Source: Molossus alvarezi
Lineage: Eukaryota > Chordata > Mammalia > Chiroptera > Molossidae
Assembly (NCBI GenBank): GCA_037176705.1
Contig: CM073905.1
Coordinates: 31,528,986-31,592,985, forward strand
Direction: 5' to 3'
Length of the DNA: 64,000 nucleotides
Numbering within the stretch: position 1 is the stretch's first letter; each line of letters begins with the position of its first letter. Of the stretch, positions 34,868-45,183 are shown piece after piece. The notes under the pieces were generated by a model that was given only the letters and a program-made list of their open reading frames with translations, was not told the DNA's origin and ran no database searches. A program made the position numbers and the translations under genes.

Positions 34868-35450
34868 GTTCTTGCTTTGCAGTCGTGCAGATTGTAAGAA
34901 CGGCTGTGCACGCCGAAATTGTGCAAAACGGTCTTAAAAAACCAGTGGGGGGAAGCAAATAAGAATACTGTGACCTTTAACGTGTTTTATCAAAACATTG
35001 AAAACCCCCTTCCTGTTGGTTAGAAATGTTTGAGGAAGTGAAATAATAGTAAAGTTAACATGCATCTTAGTGTGCTTTCATGTAGTCCACTGGTCACACG
35101 GAGAACCGAAGTGTTGTATTTCTTTGTATAAAAATGATCAAGACTAGTTGTAAAGGTGCTCACCTTCTTCTGGTCGTTTGACTAATAGTACAGAGGGAGC
35201 ATCTTTTATAGGTCTTGGGCAATTGGCACACTCCTCTCTAAGACTGGATCAGCTTCCCACATTTTATCCTTTGCACTTTCTGTGCCATGAAATATCTTCA
35301 AGAGTTCCTGCAGCCTCACTTCCTCTGTGACCTCTCCATCCTTTTCGTCACAACTGCGTCCCTCGCTTCTGTCAGTGAATCTGCCGTCCCTTGGCAGAGA
35401 CCTAGAGCCACTTAAACGGAGACAGTGTAACACTCCCACCGTCATCTACT
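34868..35450 (-). mobile_element. Tigger/pogo-like DNA transposon fragment
   Basis: The minus-strand frame at 35445-35206 contains LQELLKIFHGTESAKDKM and WEADPVLERS, close to the recalled C-terminal phrase of Tigger/TIGD1-type transposases (IFHDIESAKDKMLEADPNLERS). The catalytic DDE domain is absent, so this is only the C-terminal tail region plus flank. Transposase of this group cuts and pastes its own terminal repeats; this copy cannot be active. Confidence 0.65.
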
Positions 35451-35544
35451 TCTTCTGCAAGCCCAGAAGCCACCCTCGGATGGTATTTTATGTCAGCCCA
35501 GCTGGGCCACAGTACCCAGATATTCGGGCAAGCCTTATTCCGGC

Positions 35545-35921
35545 TATTTCTGTAGCAGTGTTTTTCAGAGGCAATTAACATTTAAATTGGTGGACTTTGA
35601 GTAAAACAGGTTGCCCTCCATATTATGGGCGGGCCTTATCCAATCCGTTGAAGGCCTCAATAGGAAAACTCTGATCCTTCGCCCATCCCTTCTGCAAGGA
35701 AGAGGGAATTCTGCCAACAGACGTCATTGGAACCCAAGCTGCAGCCTTAACTGGGTCTGAAACCTCCCAGCCTGCCCTGCAGGGGTTGGACTTAAACAGC
35801 CTCCACTATCTCTGTCTGTCTATCTACAGAATATGTGTGCATATCATATCTGTGCATCATAAATGTTATGTGTGTTATAACTGGCAGATAGAGGGATGGA
35901 TGGATAGCTCGCTAGGTAGAT

Positions 35922-35971
<50 letters not shown>

Positions 35972-36043
35972 GAGATGGAGAGATGGATAAGTAGATAGAT
36001 CTCCTATTGGTTCTGTTTTTCGGGAGAAGCCTGACTAATAGAA
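35545..36043 (+). mobile_element. MaLR-like LTR with internal GATA array
   Basis: CATTTAAATTGGTGGACTTT, AACAGGTTGCCCTCCATATT, CCAATCCGTTGAAGGCCT and GAGGGAATTCTGCCAACAGA, then CCTATTGGTTCTGTTTTTCG and GCCTGACTAATAGA, follow one LTR family. The 3' A/T-rich segment has become a long GATA array. The same family end occurs at 46853. Confidence 0.7.
35900..36000 (+). repeat. (GATA)n microsatellite
   Basis: About twelve uninterrupted GATA units (35921-35970), with imperfect GATA/GATG units on both sides, inside an LTR. Confidence 0.95.
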
Positions 36044-36049
36044 AGCCCT

Positions 36050-36840
36050 GACCTTCAAATCAAATTTCATTCCTAGCATCGCTTTTTCATTTCTTTGCTG
36101 CATGTTCATCTTCGTTGGCCAGTCCCTTCTTTTTATCGTCTGTTTGTGTGAAATGTCATGTGGGCTGTCACCGAGAGATCAGGACAGCACAGTTCACACT
36201 TGGTGGCCGCGTGTGAACTGAAGAGCAGATGCTCAGTGACCACTCCGGCAGACTTTGAAAGCAGTGACAAGACTTGTCACCGATCATGACACTCGTCCGT
36301 TATTTAAGTGGCGACCAGCCAGCGGCAGAGTCTGTACACCGTTTCCGCGCTCACGCTGGGTACAGCCAGGTAAGAGAAATTCGAACCCTGTTGTTGGGAG
36401 CTAGCCTTCCTCTGTAAACACGGTCACTAAAATTCATGCCCATCGGGTCCGCGCAAAGGCAGGACTGCGGTAATGAGACACGGTAGCTGACACTCCCTGG
36501 GACTGACTTCGTGCCAGGAAACTCTAATCCTAAAGCTAAGTGCTTCATGTCTATTAACTCATCTAATAACCGGGAAATGCTTCCGGCTGATTAGATGCGA
36601 GGCCAGGACTTAGGAGCTGGCTTCATCCCGGTGGTGCTGCCTCCTGACTTGCGTCACCTGCCAGGGCCCACAGTTCAAGGCGTTTTCTGTTCCATCCACT
36701 CTGACTTCTCTGTGATCTCGCAAACCCCCCAGACTATCTTCGCTGTCCCGTTCGGGGAACTCTCGGCCATCCCGATCGGAAGCCCCGATTTGCCGCCTAC
36801 CGGCCACACGACCTCGGACGGACGCCCTGGCCCTTCCGAG
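36050..36840. other. Unique sequence with a CpG-dense patch
   Basis: 36725-36860 holds about 15 CpG dinucleotides in 110-130 bases, far above the surroundings. It is too short for a standard CpG island, and no exon or promoter motif was recognised. Confidence 0.5.
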
Positions 36841-36844
36841 CCTT

Positions 36845-36975
36845 TCGGAGCCTCGGCTTCTCCATCTGGGAAAGGAAGGGTCAAGTCCTACCTCGTAAAG
36901 ATCAAATGAGATACTAACACGTGTCAAGTGCATCATAACTGGCACATGGCAAATACTTAATAAATGTTAACTAGC
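36845..36975 (+). repeat. MIR SINE 3' part
   Basis: TCTCCATCTGGGAAAGGAAG, GATCAAATGAGATACTAACA and TGGCACATGGCAAATACTTA, then ATAAATGTTAAC, is a MIR in plus orientation. Confidence 0.85.
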
Positions 36976-37079
36976 CTCGTTGCTACCCAGCAGACGGTCC
37001 AGTCCCCGCGCGGAAATGGGGCTGTTGACGCGGCTGCCTCCCAGGCGGAACGGGAGCTACTTAAGGAAAATGAACTTTG

Positions 37080-37155
37080 CAGTCTCTGGCCTCGGCTCCC
37101 AGCGCAGTGCCTGGCACAGAGCAGGTGCCCATTAAATGCTTGTTAAGTGAAAGGA
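37080..37155 (+). repeat. L2 3' terminus
   Basis: CAGTGCCTGGCACAGAGCAG then GTGCCCATTAAATGCTTGTT resembles the L2 end. Confidence 0.7.
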
Positions 37156-37194
37156 TAAAAACCAGGAAGAGCTTTGTTCCCAGCCTGCCCGTGT

Positions 37195-38265
37195 TGAATG
37201 TAGCTGCAGATAATAGCCAATAACATTTATTGAGAGCTCGCCATGTGCCAGGAACTAATGATGCCAGGCCCTTTATGTGCATTATCTCGTTCACTATCCA
37301 AGCAGCCCCGGAAGGTGGCTGTTAATATCCATGTATTTAAGTCACAGAGAGCAAGGCCGGATGTCCACCAGGTCTGCGGGACTATCCACGTGTGGCCTCT
37401 GTCCAGCAGGGGCGGTGGGCCAGCAAGTGGCAGGGACACCGCAGGGGTGCAGGAGGGTGGGACAGTGCTCTTCAAAGCGGGAGTCCTCTTCACGGGCTGT
37501 AGCCTGAAGCGACTACGGAGGTGTACCTAACTTCCGTGCTGTTCTCCGTCCAGAGAAGCTTGTCGCTGCAATGCTGCCCCTCACCAGCCCTCCCCACCTC
37601 CCACCGAGTCCCTTCCTCCAAGGCTCCTCCTGTGCAAACTTGCTGAGCCCAGGTTTCATCCCTCCAGGCTCCTGCTCCCTGTCGCTGATAAATGGGTGGT
37701 GCTGGGTTACCCAGCTAAACAGATCCGCTCTCCCCTGACCACCCAAGTCACCGCTGAAACACTTAATTAGGGAACCAGACGTGGCCGGAGATGGACAGCT
37801 CATTGGTTGCTAGACTGAGCTGTTATGTAATTTTATTATCATTCTTCAAGTTTCCACAAGTGGGCTGTTTTGTGAGCTCCTCTTACACTCCCCGAAGTGA
37901 TCCTCTCCCACCCTAATCCAGGCCTGATGCACAACCGGCATTCAAGAAATTCTCGTTTGGTCTTACTTTGTGTTGTCTCCCCTGGCAGAGGGAACCCTTC
38001 GCATCTCTGGAGGCAGGAGGAAAGGGAGCAGATTTGGTCCAGGTGTGTGGGGAGCCCAAGAGCCAGTGCCACCCACCCTGCTCACTCTCTCCCACCTCCC
38101 AGCACCCAGGAGACCCCGAGAGCACCAGGGAACCAAGTTTGAGAAGCCTTTGACCATGTTCTCGATGGGCCGACGTGTCTGTCTTCCGTAAACTTTTTGG
38201 GAGCAGCCGAGATAAACAAACAAACAAACGAACAAACAAAAATACCAAGAACTTGGAGCTGGCCC
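37195..38265. other. Mostly unique sequence
   Basis: 37215-37330 resembles an ancient repeat (CATTTATTGAGAGCTCGCCA). 37740-37860 is repeat-free, with TTAATTAGG and GTAATTTTATTATC words. An (AAAC)n-like tract lies at 38212-38240. No gene seen. Confidence 0.45.
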
Positions 38266-38269
38266 CAGG

Positions 38270-38430
38270 TTGCCTTCTGACCGCCACTTACTACCTGCTT
38301 GAGCTGAAGTGAGCCCCTTAACCTTTAGCCTCTCTGGGCCTTAGTTTCCCCCTCTGCAAAATGGGGGTGATCATAAATCCCAGGCTCACAGCATTGTTGG
38401 GATGATCAAATGAGCTTTTAAGGTATCTCA
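38270..38430 (+). repeat. MIR SINE
   Basis: GAGCCCCTTAACCTTTAGCC, TCTCTGGGCCTTAGTTTCCC and TGCAAAATGGGGGTGATCAT, then TTGGGATGATCAAATGAGC, is a clear plus-strand MIR. Confidence 0.88.
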
Positions 38431-38779
38431 TAAAGCATGGCGCAGATGGGCGTGGGTCTCCTTCCCACAACGGTCCGTGCACATCATGCATGGAATTGAT
38501 GTGGATCAAGTGTGCAGAGGTGGACAGGTCACACTTCCTGTGGAGCAGGTTGAGTGGTGGAAAGCTCAGGCACAATGGTGAGCCTGAGGGTTGCTGGGGG
38601 GCACTTCCTGCGCCCCCAGTGACCTCTGCTTACACACTAGACTAGCCCTGTCTCCAGTAGCTCGTTGGGTCTGGGCATCAGTTACCCCTAAGAAAGAGGA
38701 ACCAGTGACTTAGATAGCATCACCCCATTCCACTCCCCAGGCTCCTCTGACCTCAGGCTTCCTCCTCTGATGATTCCAA

Positions 38780-39300
38780 GTGTTGGCAAGAATGTGACAA
38801 AATGAAAACCCTTATTTACCACCGGAGGGTTGGCCATTGCTCACGAATTCACATTTGGAAATAGTAAGTGAAACTAAAGAGACATTTTACCCTAAGCCTC
38901 AGCAAATACATTACTAGAGGTATACCCTAGAGAGCTCTCACACGTGTGCACACAGACACGCACAAGGATGTTTATTACTGATAACAAACATCAGGAAACA
39001 ACTGTTTCTGGCTAAAACAGTAGATTAATACACTGTGGTTTATTTACAAGTTAGAAGACTGTTCAGCAGTTAACATGAATCAACTAAGCCTCGACATATA
39101 AAAAGGCAGTTGCGGGGCAGGGGGAAGCAATACAGATGGGAAAGGACTTCCGAATGGGAGAGGACCTCGGAAAGTCTGCTTGTCGTAAAGGCAACGAGAA
39201 CACTATCCAACACCATCCAGATCCAATTTTCTAGGACTCTGGAAATTAACTAACGGCTCACCCCAACTCAAAGATCATTTCTTTTCAAAAAAAATAAAAA
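38780..39300 (+). mobile_element. Old L1/HAL1-type 3' fragment
   Basis: GTGTTGGCAAGAATGTGACA, ACACACACGTG-like text, CAAGGATGTTTATTACTGAT, AATACACTGTGGTTTATTTA and GTTCAGCAGTTAACATGAAT follow the order of old L1 or HAL1 3' ends. Frames are broken. Confidence 0.7.
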
Positions 39301-39448
39301 AATGGCTGAGTCTCAGTATTCTCAATGGTGGTGATGATTCTAGCAAATTTTTGTCCAGGGTACCTCTCACTGCATTTAACACTCCACAGAGAAAGGGTTT
39401 TGTTCTGGTTGGTTGCTTTTTCTTTTAAACGATGGCTTCTTTTTATTT

Positions 39449-39696
39449 ATTTATTTATTTATTTATTTATTTTAAGGTTTTTAAAAAAAAAATTTTTTTT
39501 CTTTATTGATTTTAGAAAGGAAGGGGGAGAGAGAGAGATAGAAGCATGGATGAGAGAGAGCATTGATTGGCCGCCTCCTGCATGCCCCTCACTGGGGATC
39601 GGCCCCACAACCTGGGCACGTGCCCTGACCGGGAATTGAACCGACGACCTCTTGAGCATGGGTCGACCCTCAACCACTGGGCCACACCGGCCAGGC
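39449..39696 (-). mobile_element. VES SINE with TAAA-type tail
   Basis: Minus-strand head GCCTGGCCGGTGTGGCCCAG and body through AAATCAATAAAG, then an A-rich and AAAT-repeat tail at 39449-39474. The 16-bp near-identical duplication TGGCTTCTTTTTATTT / TGGTTTCTTTTTATTT lies at 39433-39448 and 39697-39712. Confidence 0.95.
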
Positions 39697-39714
39697 TGGT
39701 TTCTTTTTATTTTA

Positions 39715-41050
39715 TTTCGAACCAACGCCTGTGCTTTCTGCAAGTGAATCCAGTCCCGCGTTTGAGGGTGTCCTCCGTCTGCAGTCTGAGTCGGGCGGGG
39801 GGCTTGTGGCCAGTTGTAGAATCCGTGCTGGGATCACCGGGCACGTTCTCGAAGCCTGTTTGGTTGCAGGCGGTGAGGGGCCCCGCCATCCAGCGGGCTT
39901 GCTTCCCTGAAACACTGAAGATCTCCAGCCTCCAAACGCTCCGTCGCAGGGAAAATGCCTCCTTCTCTGGCTTATTTGCTCAGGGTTTAAAAGGTATTTC
40001 TGGGCTTTGGCGGAAAGGAAATTTAGCTTTCGAGCAAATCCTCGTGCACAGGTTTTTTGTAAACATCGGAATGCAGTCTGCAGCTTGGGGCCGACTCTGC
40101 TGGGCTTTCCGGGATCTGACAGCCAGTCGGGATGGAATGAAGTCAGCTTGATATTTGTACAGCGAAGTTGGGCTTGACAAGCAGGTTCTAGATGTTACTG
40201 CTCGGGTGGTCTCCCCAGCGCCGTACTGGGACGTGCAGGGAGGTGGACGAGGGGTAGTGGTGTATCGGGAAAGGATGGAGGCTTAGGTGGCATGATGAAG
40301 GTCTTCCACCCACATCACCATCCAGTCAGCTTCCCTGTGAGCCGAGCGCTTCTGAGCTGGGAGGTTCGTTTGGTCACTTCCACACATACTGACCGAAGAC
40401 CTACTGTGTGCCAGGCCCTGCACCTGACCTGGGGACTTGACCGTTGAGTTCTGCTGAAGGTGAGCCCTACGGGGAAAACACTCTTCTGAAAACATCTGCA
40501 CGAGTGAAGACAGGCGAATTGCTGTGACAAACAGCCACATTTCACAGGGCACCCCAATAAAGGTTGAGGTGCACATCACAGTCTAACACAGTTCATCTGG
40601 GAGGACGGGAGAGCTTGGTTCCATGTGGTCACTCAGGGATCCACGCGTCTCCCGCTTAGTGGCTGCGCCTCCCCCCAGGGTCCCAGTCTTCCCACAGAGC
40701 CTCTGCATCTGACCAGAAAATAGAGAATCCTGGCGTGTCTCAGGGCCGGGCTGGGAGCTGCCTTCATCCCTTCCCCTACATTCCACTGGTGAGAATTCAG
40801 TCACGTGAACCTGCCATCTGTGTGTCTCAGAGAAGGAAGACGTGGGGTTTGGTGCGTGTACAACACTGTCTCTGTCACGGGGTCTGTGTGCCCGGGATGC
40901 CCGAGGAGCGGCCCCGGTGCCGACGGTGAGGGTAGCTAACAAGAACGGGCACTCCCGTCCCAAGTGCTGGGCTCTGCTCACAGGCAGACGGAGCGTCTTC
41001 CGGCCCAGGCCGCCCGTTCTGCACCCCGTCCTTTGTGGACTAGCCATGCC
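39715..41050. other. Mostly unique sequence, no gene
   Basis: No repeat recognised except short ancient fragments near 40380-40430. Frames of 150-190 codons on both strands lack any domain. Confidence 0.45.
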
Positions 41051-41054
41051 TCCA

Positions 41055-41215
41055 CTGGCAGGTTGCCTCACTCTCCAAACCTCAGTTTGCTCAGCTGGAA
41101 AACAGAGGCGCTCATGACAGTCCCATGTCACAGGCTCGTGGGAAGGGAGAGGACAAGCAAGTTCTAAGTCCAGTGCCAGCTACGTGGTCAACACCTTGTA
41201 AGTGTGCGTCACGCA
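41055..41215 (+). repeat. MIR SINE
   Basis: GTTGCCTCACTCTCCAAACC, TCAGTTTGCTCAGCTGGAAA and TACGTGGTCAACACCTTGTA in MIR order. Confidence 0.7.
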
Positions 41216-41224
41216 CAGAGGAAG

Positions 41225-41425
41225 CAGGGCTTGACGTCCTTCCGCCGCTTACCAGCTGGGTGATGACGGTGGCCAAGTCACCTTGACCTCTCTGGGTTTC
41301 TAAAATGAAGATAATAATTATCCTGCCCAGAGAGCAGCATTAGGACTAAAGGCAATACATACAGCAGGTAAAAAGCTTACCACGCAGCCTGACACATAAG
41401 TGCTCAGTAAGGATTAGCTATTACC
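41225..41425 (+). repeat. MIR SINE
   Basis: CTTACCAGCTGGGTGATGAC, CAAGTCACCTTGACCTCTCT, AATAATTATCCTGCCC and CCTGACACATAAGTGCTCAG trace a nearly full MIR, directly after another MIR in the same orientation. Confidence 0.85.
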
Positions 41426-42429
41426 ATTATTATTATTATTGTATAAACATTTTTGCATACATTACCTGGGGATAATCCTCACATCTCCTCCCTGAGATGG
41501 GAAACAACAGGCGAGGTTGCCCATGCGTGTATGTGAAACAGTCACACACTCTGAGAATGAATGAATGAATGAATGCAGGGAGGAATGAATGAATCACCAG
41601 CACGACTGTGTCTTCTGCGACAGTAGGTGCAGTCTCCATTTCTCAGAGCGGTGGTGAAGTCTGCCAAAATAAATTAACTTTCCCACATCAGTGACTCATT
41701 TGGCAGGAATAACTGCGTGCAAACTGAACAGAGCAGAGAGGGAGGAGGCCACAGGCCGAGGGGGTTGGGGCGGGGGGCGGGGAGCTTTGCAATGACTCAA
41801 AATAGAAGAACTAGCTTCTTATTCTTTCTCTCTTGCACCCACTCTTCCTCTCTCTTTTTAACCAAAAACATAGCTCTGATGTACACTTAACCTTTTGAAA
41901 TGAGGAAATAGAGACCCCAAGCTATTAGGTGGCTTTGGAGATCAGGACCAGAGAAGGAACCTTAGAGTCAGCATCGTCAGCCCCTCGCTGGGTGGATGGG
42001 GGTCCAGGGCTCACCATGGTCACATGGTATGTGGCAGGGGGGCAGGCCACCCCCAGTCAGTGCTTCTTCCTTATGCCACTGGCTCTGGGTCGGTCCTGGG
42101 TCCCCTGGGGCACTTGCCCTGGCCCAGCCAGTGTTTCTCACACCCTGCTCACACCTCCTCAGTGGCTCTGGATGCTTCAGGGCAGCGAGGGGGAAGATCA
42201 AAGACTGAGACCACAGGTCCTAGAAAGGAAGGGACTTAATTACCTATTTCTTGTCTGCAGGGGGTTTTATGGGGAGGCCTCTAGGAGGGGTTCAGCCTGT
42301 CTCCAAGAAACCAGGCCAGAGGCAGTAAGCCTGGGATAAAAGAGATTGACAACAGAGGAGAAAAGGAACTTTTTGATCTCAGAAATGATGCCGCTGGCTG
42401 GGGTGGGCTTGCTCTCCCTCTCAAACTTT
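41426..42429. other. Unclassified, with short repeats and a G4-type run
   Basis: ATT units lie at about 41425-41440, ATGA units at 41558-41575, and a G-rich run with four G4+ blocks at 41760-41784. No gene recognised. Confidence 0.5.
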
Positions 42430-43040
42430 CTCCGGCTCCCTACTGCTTGCGTGATACCTGAGCTGGACATTGACTTTGCTTTCCCAGCCTTACTCTGTAA
42501 AATGGTATATTTGTTTGCTAGGGCTGCCATAACAAAGTACCACAAACTGGGTGGTTTAAGCAACAGAAATTAATGTCTCACAGTTCTGGAGGGGAAGTTA
42601 GACATCAAATATCTGCAGGGTTGCTTCCTACTCGGGGCTGTGGAGGGAAAGGTCTGCCCTAGGCCTTGCTGCTTAGCTTGTAGGTAGATGGCCGTCTCCT
42701 CCCGGTGTCTCATCCCATTGTCTTCCTTCTATGTGTGTCTGTCTCTGGGTCCAAATTTCCCTTTTTATAAGGACACCAGTCATGTTGGATTAGGGTCCAC
42801 CCTAATGACCTCATTGTAGCTAATTGCATCTGCAATGACCCTATTTCCAAATAAGGTCATATTCTGAGGTGCTGGTGGTAAGGGCTTCAACATATGCATT
42901 TGGGGGGACACATAATTTAACCCATAAAAAATGGGTGCATAGCAGAAGTTATCTCGTAGGGTGGCTGCAAAGATTGAATGAGATAATGCATGTGAAGTGC
43001 TTAGTCTAGAGCCTGTAAGTGTCCACAAGATGTGACCTAG
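42430..43040 (+). repeat. MIR SINE split by an LTR
   Basis: The left part runs to CTTACTCTGTAAAATGG. The right part resumes with ATCTCGTAGGGTGGCTGCAA, GATTGAATGAGATAATGCAT and GTGAAGTGCTTAGTCTAGAG. The MLT1-type LTR between them shows the MIR is older. Confidence 0.85.
42506..42927 (-). mobile_element. MLT1-type solo LTR with target duplication
   Basis: GGGCTGCCATAACAAAGTAC, ACTGGGTGGTTTAAGCAACA, TTATAAGGACACCAGTCATG and ATTTCCAAATAAGGTCATAT, then GGGACACATAATTTAACCCA, give the reverse complement of an MLT1/MST LTR. AAAATGG flanks both sides (42499-42505 and 42928-42934), consistent with the 5-bp duplication of MaLR elements plus chance extension. Confidence 0.92.
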
Positions 43041-43280
43041 GATAGTCATCATTGTGGGCATGGTCACTCACCCCACAGTCCCGTCTTCCTTCTTGATCAA
43101 GTCCCCTGTGGTGGTGGAAGATACCAGTCTGTCCAGACCCAGACATGGCTCATGCCTCATTGAAAAAAAAGGGGCAGTGACTCAGGTCTTTGGTTAGACC
43201 TGGGTCACATATCCACCCTACATTTTCCATCACTAAGTACAAATTGCCCCAAAACTTAGCAGTTTAAAACAACCCACATT

Positions 43281-43502
43281 GCCCTGGCCGGTTTGGCTCA
43301 GCGCTTAGAGCGTCGGCCTGCGGTCCTGAGAGACCTGGGTTCGGTTCCCGCTAAGGGCACGTACCTCGGTTGCAATTTGTCCCCGGCCCTGGTCGGTCGT
43401 GCGGGTGGCAGCCACTCGATGTGTCCCTTTCACATCGATGTTTCTCTCTCTCTCTGTTCCTCTCTCTCCCTCCCACTCTACCTGAACAACAACAACAACA
43501 AC
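43281..43502 (+). mobile_element. VES SINE, recent-looking subfamily
   Basis: GCCCTGGCCGGTTTGGCTCA, TTAGAGCGTCGGCCTGCGGT, GTACCTCGGTTGCAATTTGT, GTGCGGGTGGCAGCCACTCG and an (AAC)n tail. The perfect 15-bp duplication AAAACAACCCACATT lies at 43266-43280 and 43503-43517. It is very similar to copies at 46871 and 57894. Confidence 0.96.
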
Positions 43503-44013
43503 AAAACAACCCACATTTATCATCTCACACTTTCTGTGGGTCAGGAATCCAGACACAGGTGCTGGGGCCTCTGCTTCACATTCTCTCACAAGCCTCCGAT
43601 GAAGAAGGTGTCAGACCTGGGTCCACGGTCTCATCCGAAGGCTCGACTGGGAAAGGGGCCACTGCCAAGTTCACTCGGTGGTGGTTGGCAGGATTTCAGT
43701 TCCTCGCTGGATATTGGACTGAGGGCCTCGGATTCTCACTGGCTGTTGCCTCGGCTGGAGGTTGCCCTTAGTTCCTGCCACATGGCCCCTCCCACGTGGC
43801 ACCTCACTTCATCAAAACGTGCAGCCTGACAGCGGAACAGAGTCTGCGAGCAAGACGGAAACCACAGTCTTTTGTAACTTCATCACAGAGGTGACATCTT
43901 GTTACTTCTACTGCCGTCTAGCCCACGCTCAGGAGGAAGGGATTCCAAGGGGTGTGGGCACCAGAAACAGGGATCCCGGGGGCCATCTTGGAAGTGTCTA
44001 TCACACATCTGTA

Positions 44014-44103
44014 ACCGAGGTACATGCCCTTAGCGGGAACCGAACCCGGGTCTCTCAGGACCGCAGGCCGACGCTCTAACCCCTGAGCCAAACCGGCCAG
44101 GGC
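44014..44103 (-). mobile_element. Tailless head-only VES retrocopy
   Basis: The 90-base insert contains the tRNA-related head and stops on the minus strand at GGGCATGTACCTCGGT. It has no TC-rich body and no A-tail. The perfect 17-bp duplication TCTATCACACATCTGTA at 43997-44013 and 44104-44120 shows it was integrated in this truncated form. Confidence 0.93.
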
Positions 44104-44120
44104 TCTATCACACATCTGTA

Positions 44121-45045
44121 CAAGCCAGAGGTGAAGTCAGCTCCTCCTGAACTATGTCAGTGGAGAACAGAGGGCATACCCCCCGAAGGAATATGGGATT
44201 GCTTTTACCAGCAGGGAAAAGGCTCCAAGCTGGACAAACAGCAAGGGCCTCTAACAACGCAACTGAAGGAGTCTGCAGCCGACACCGTTAAGTACCTGGC
44301 TTGTTGCTAAAAGTCTGTACTATTCACCCTGAATGAAAGATGTCTGACTCACCGAATTCTCACCAGCACTGAGCAATATTGGGGTTCTCCCCCAACACTG
44401 CTAGCTTGAATGTTTATAAAAACGATTTATTTCTAAGTGCTGATTAGCTTGCCTCTCTGTGGTCATAGCTGTTGCATGGCCCTCCCTGTTTGTCTAATAT
44501 CTACAGTTCCTCTCTAACTGTTCTTCAGCCTGTCAGTATGTGCTTGCCTCTGAAGCCCCAATATGCTGATGAAGTTCCCAGGGGCCAGGACCGTGTCTCT
44601 CCAGGGCACCCTGGCCAAGTTCCTGCCCTCCTGAAGAATGAACAAATGGCATTTACCAATCGATGTGTTTCAGGCTTTCCTGATATTTGCCAAGCTCATG
44701 ATTCTTTCACAAGAGGGACTTTGAATACAGAAAAATACCTGTAGAACTGAGAGAAGCAACAGGCCATGTTGGGTCCACAGAGTTCACGAGAACTGCTGCT
44801 CAGGTTCATACTGAATGAGGTTAATTTCACTCGGCACCTCGGCGTTTCCAGAAGAGTGGCTCTGTTTGAGGGGGAGGCAGAGGTGCCGTTTTATTCTTGG
44901 AATCAATGAAAGATTAAATTTTAAGTCTTCTTTAAATAACCCTCAAAGAGACGCTAGAGATGAAATTACTTTTAATTGGCCAACTTAGCAGTAGCTAAGT
45001 GAATACACGAGTGGAATGAGATTTCTGTCTGTTTAAAACTTGTAC
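44121..45045. other. Unique sequence, no gene
   Basis: The stretch 44880-45010 is AT-rich and repeat-free, with TTAATTGG and TTTAAATAA words. No frame is convincing. Confidence 0.45.
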
Positions 45046-45048
45046 TTG

Positions 45049-45130
45049 TCTTTCTCTCTCTCTCTCTCTCTTCCTCTTCTCTCTCTCTCCTCTCTCTCTT
45101 CTCCTCTCTCTCTCTCTCTTCTCTCTCTCT

Positions 45131-45167
<37 letters not shown>

Positions 45168-45183
45168 CCCCCCCCCCTCTTTC
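45049..45183 (+). repeat. (CT)n tract ending in a C run
   Basis: About 135 bases of TC repeats with CTCCTC/TTC interruptions, closing with a C12 run at about 45166-45177. Its purity makes both strands open as Ser/Leu or Glu/Arg-rich artefacts. Confidence 0.95.

Larger units (their letters stand above)
43232..44113 (-). mobile_element. MLT1-type LTR carrying two SINE insertions
   Basis: AATTGCCCCAAAACTTAGCA, TTTCTGTGGGTCAGGAATCC, TTCAGTTCCTCGCTGGATAT, TCTTTTGTAACTTCATCACA and GGGGGCCATCTTGGAAGTGT are the reverse complement of one MLT1-type LTR. A VES SINE lies at 43281-43502 and a head-only copy at 44014-44103, near the LTR edge. Confidence 0.82.

Noticed and set aside
40583..41131. 182-codon minus-strand frame
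   Set aside because: Opposite frames are equally open, and its upstream end enters a MIR.
43293..43829. 178-codon frame beginning MAQRLERRPAV
   Set aside because: The N-terminal half is the VES SINE body; the same peptide start recurs at 46882 and 57679. The rest is LTR.
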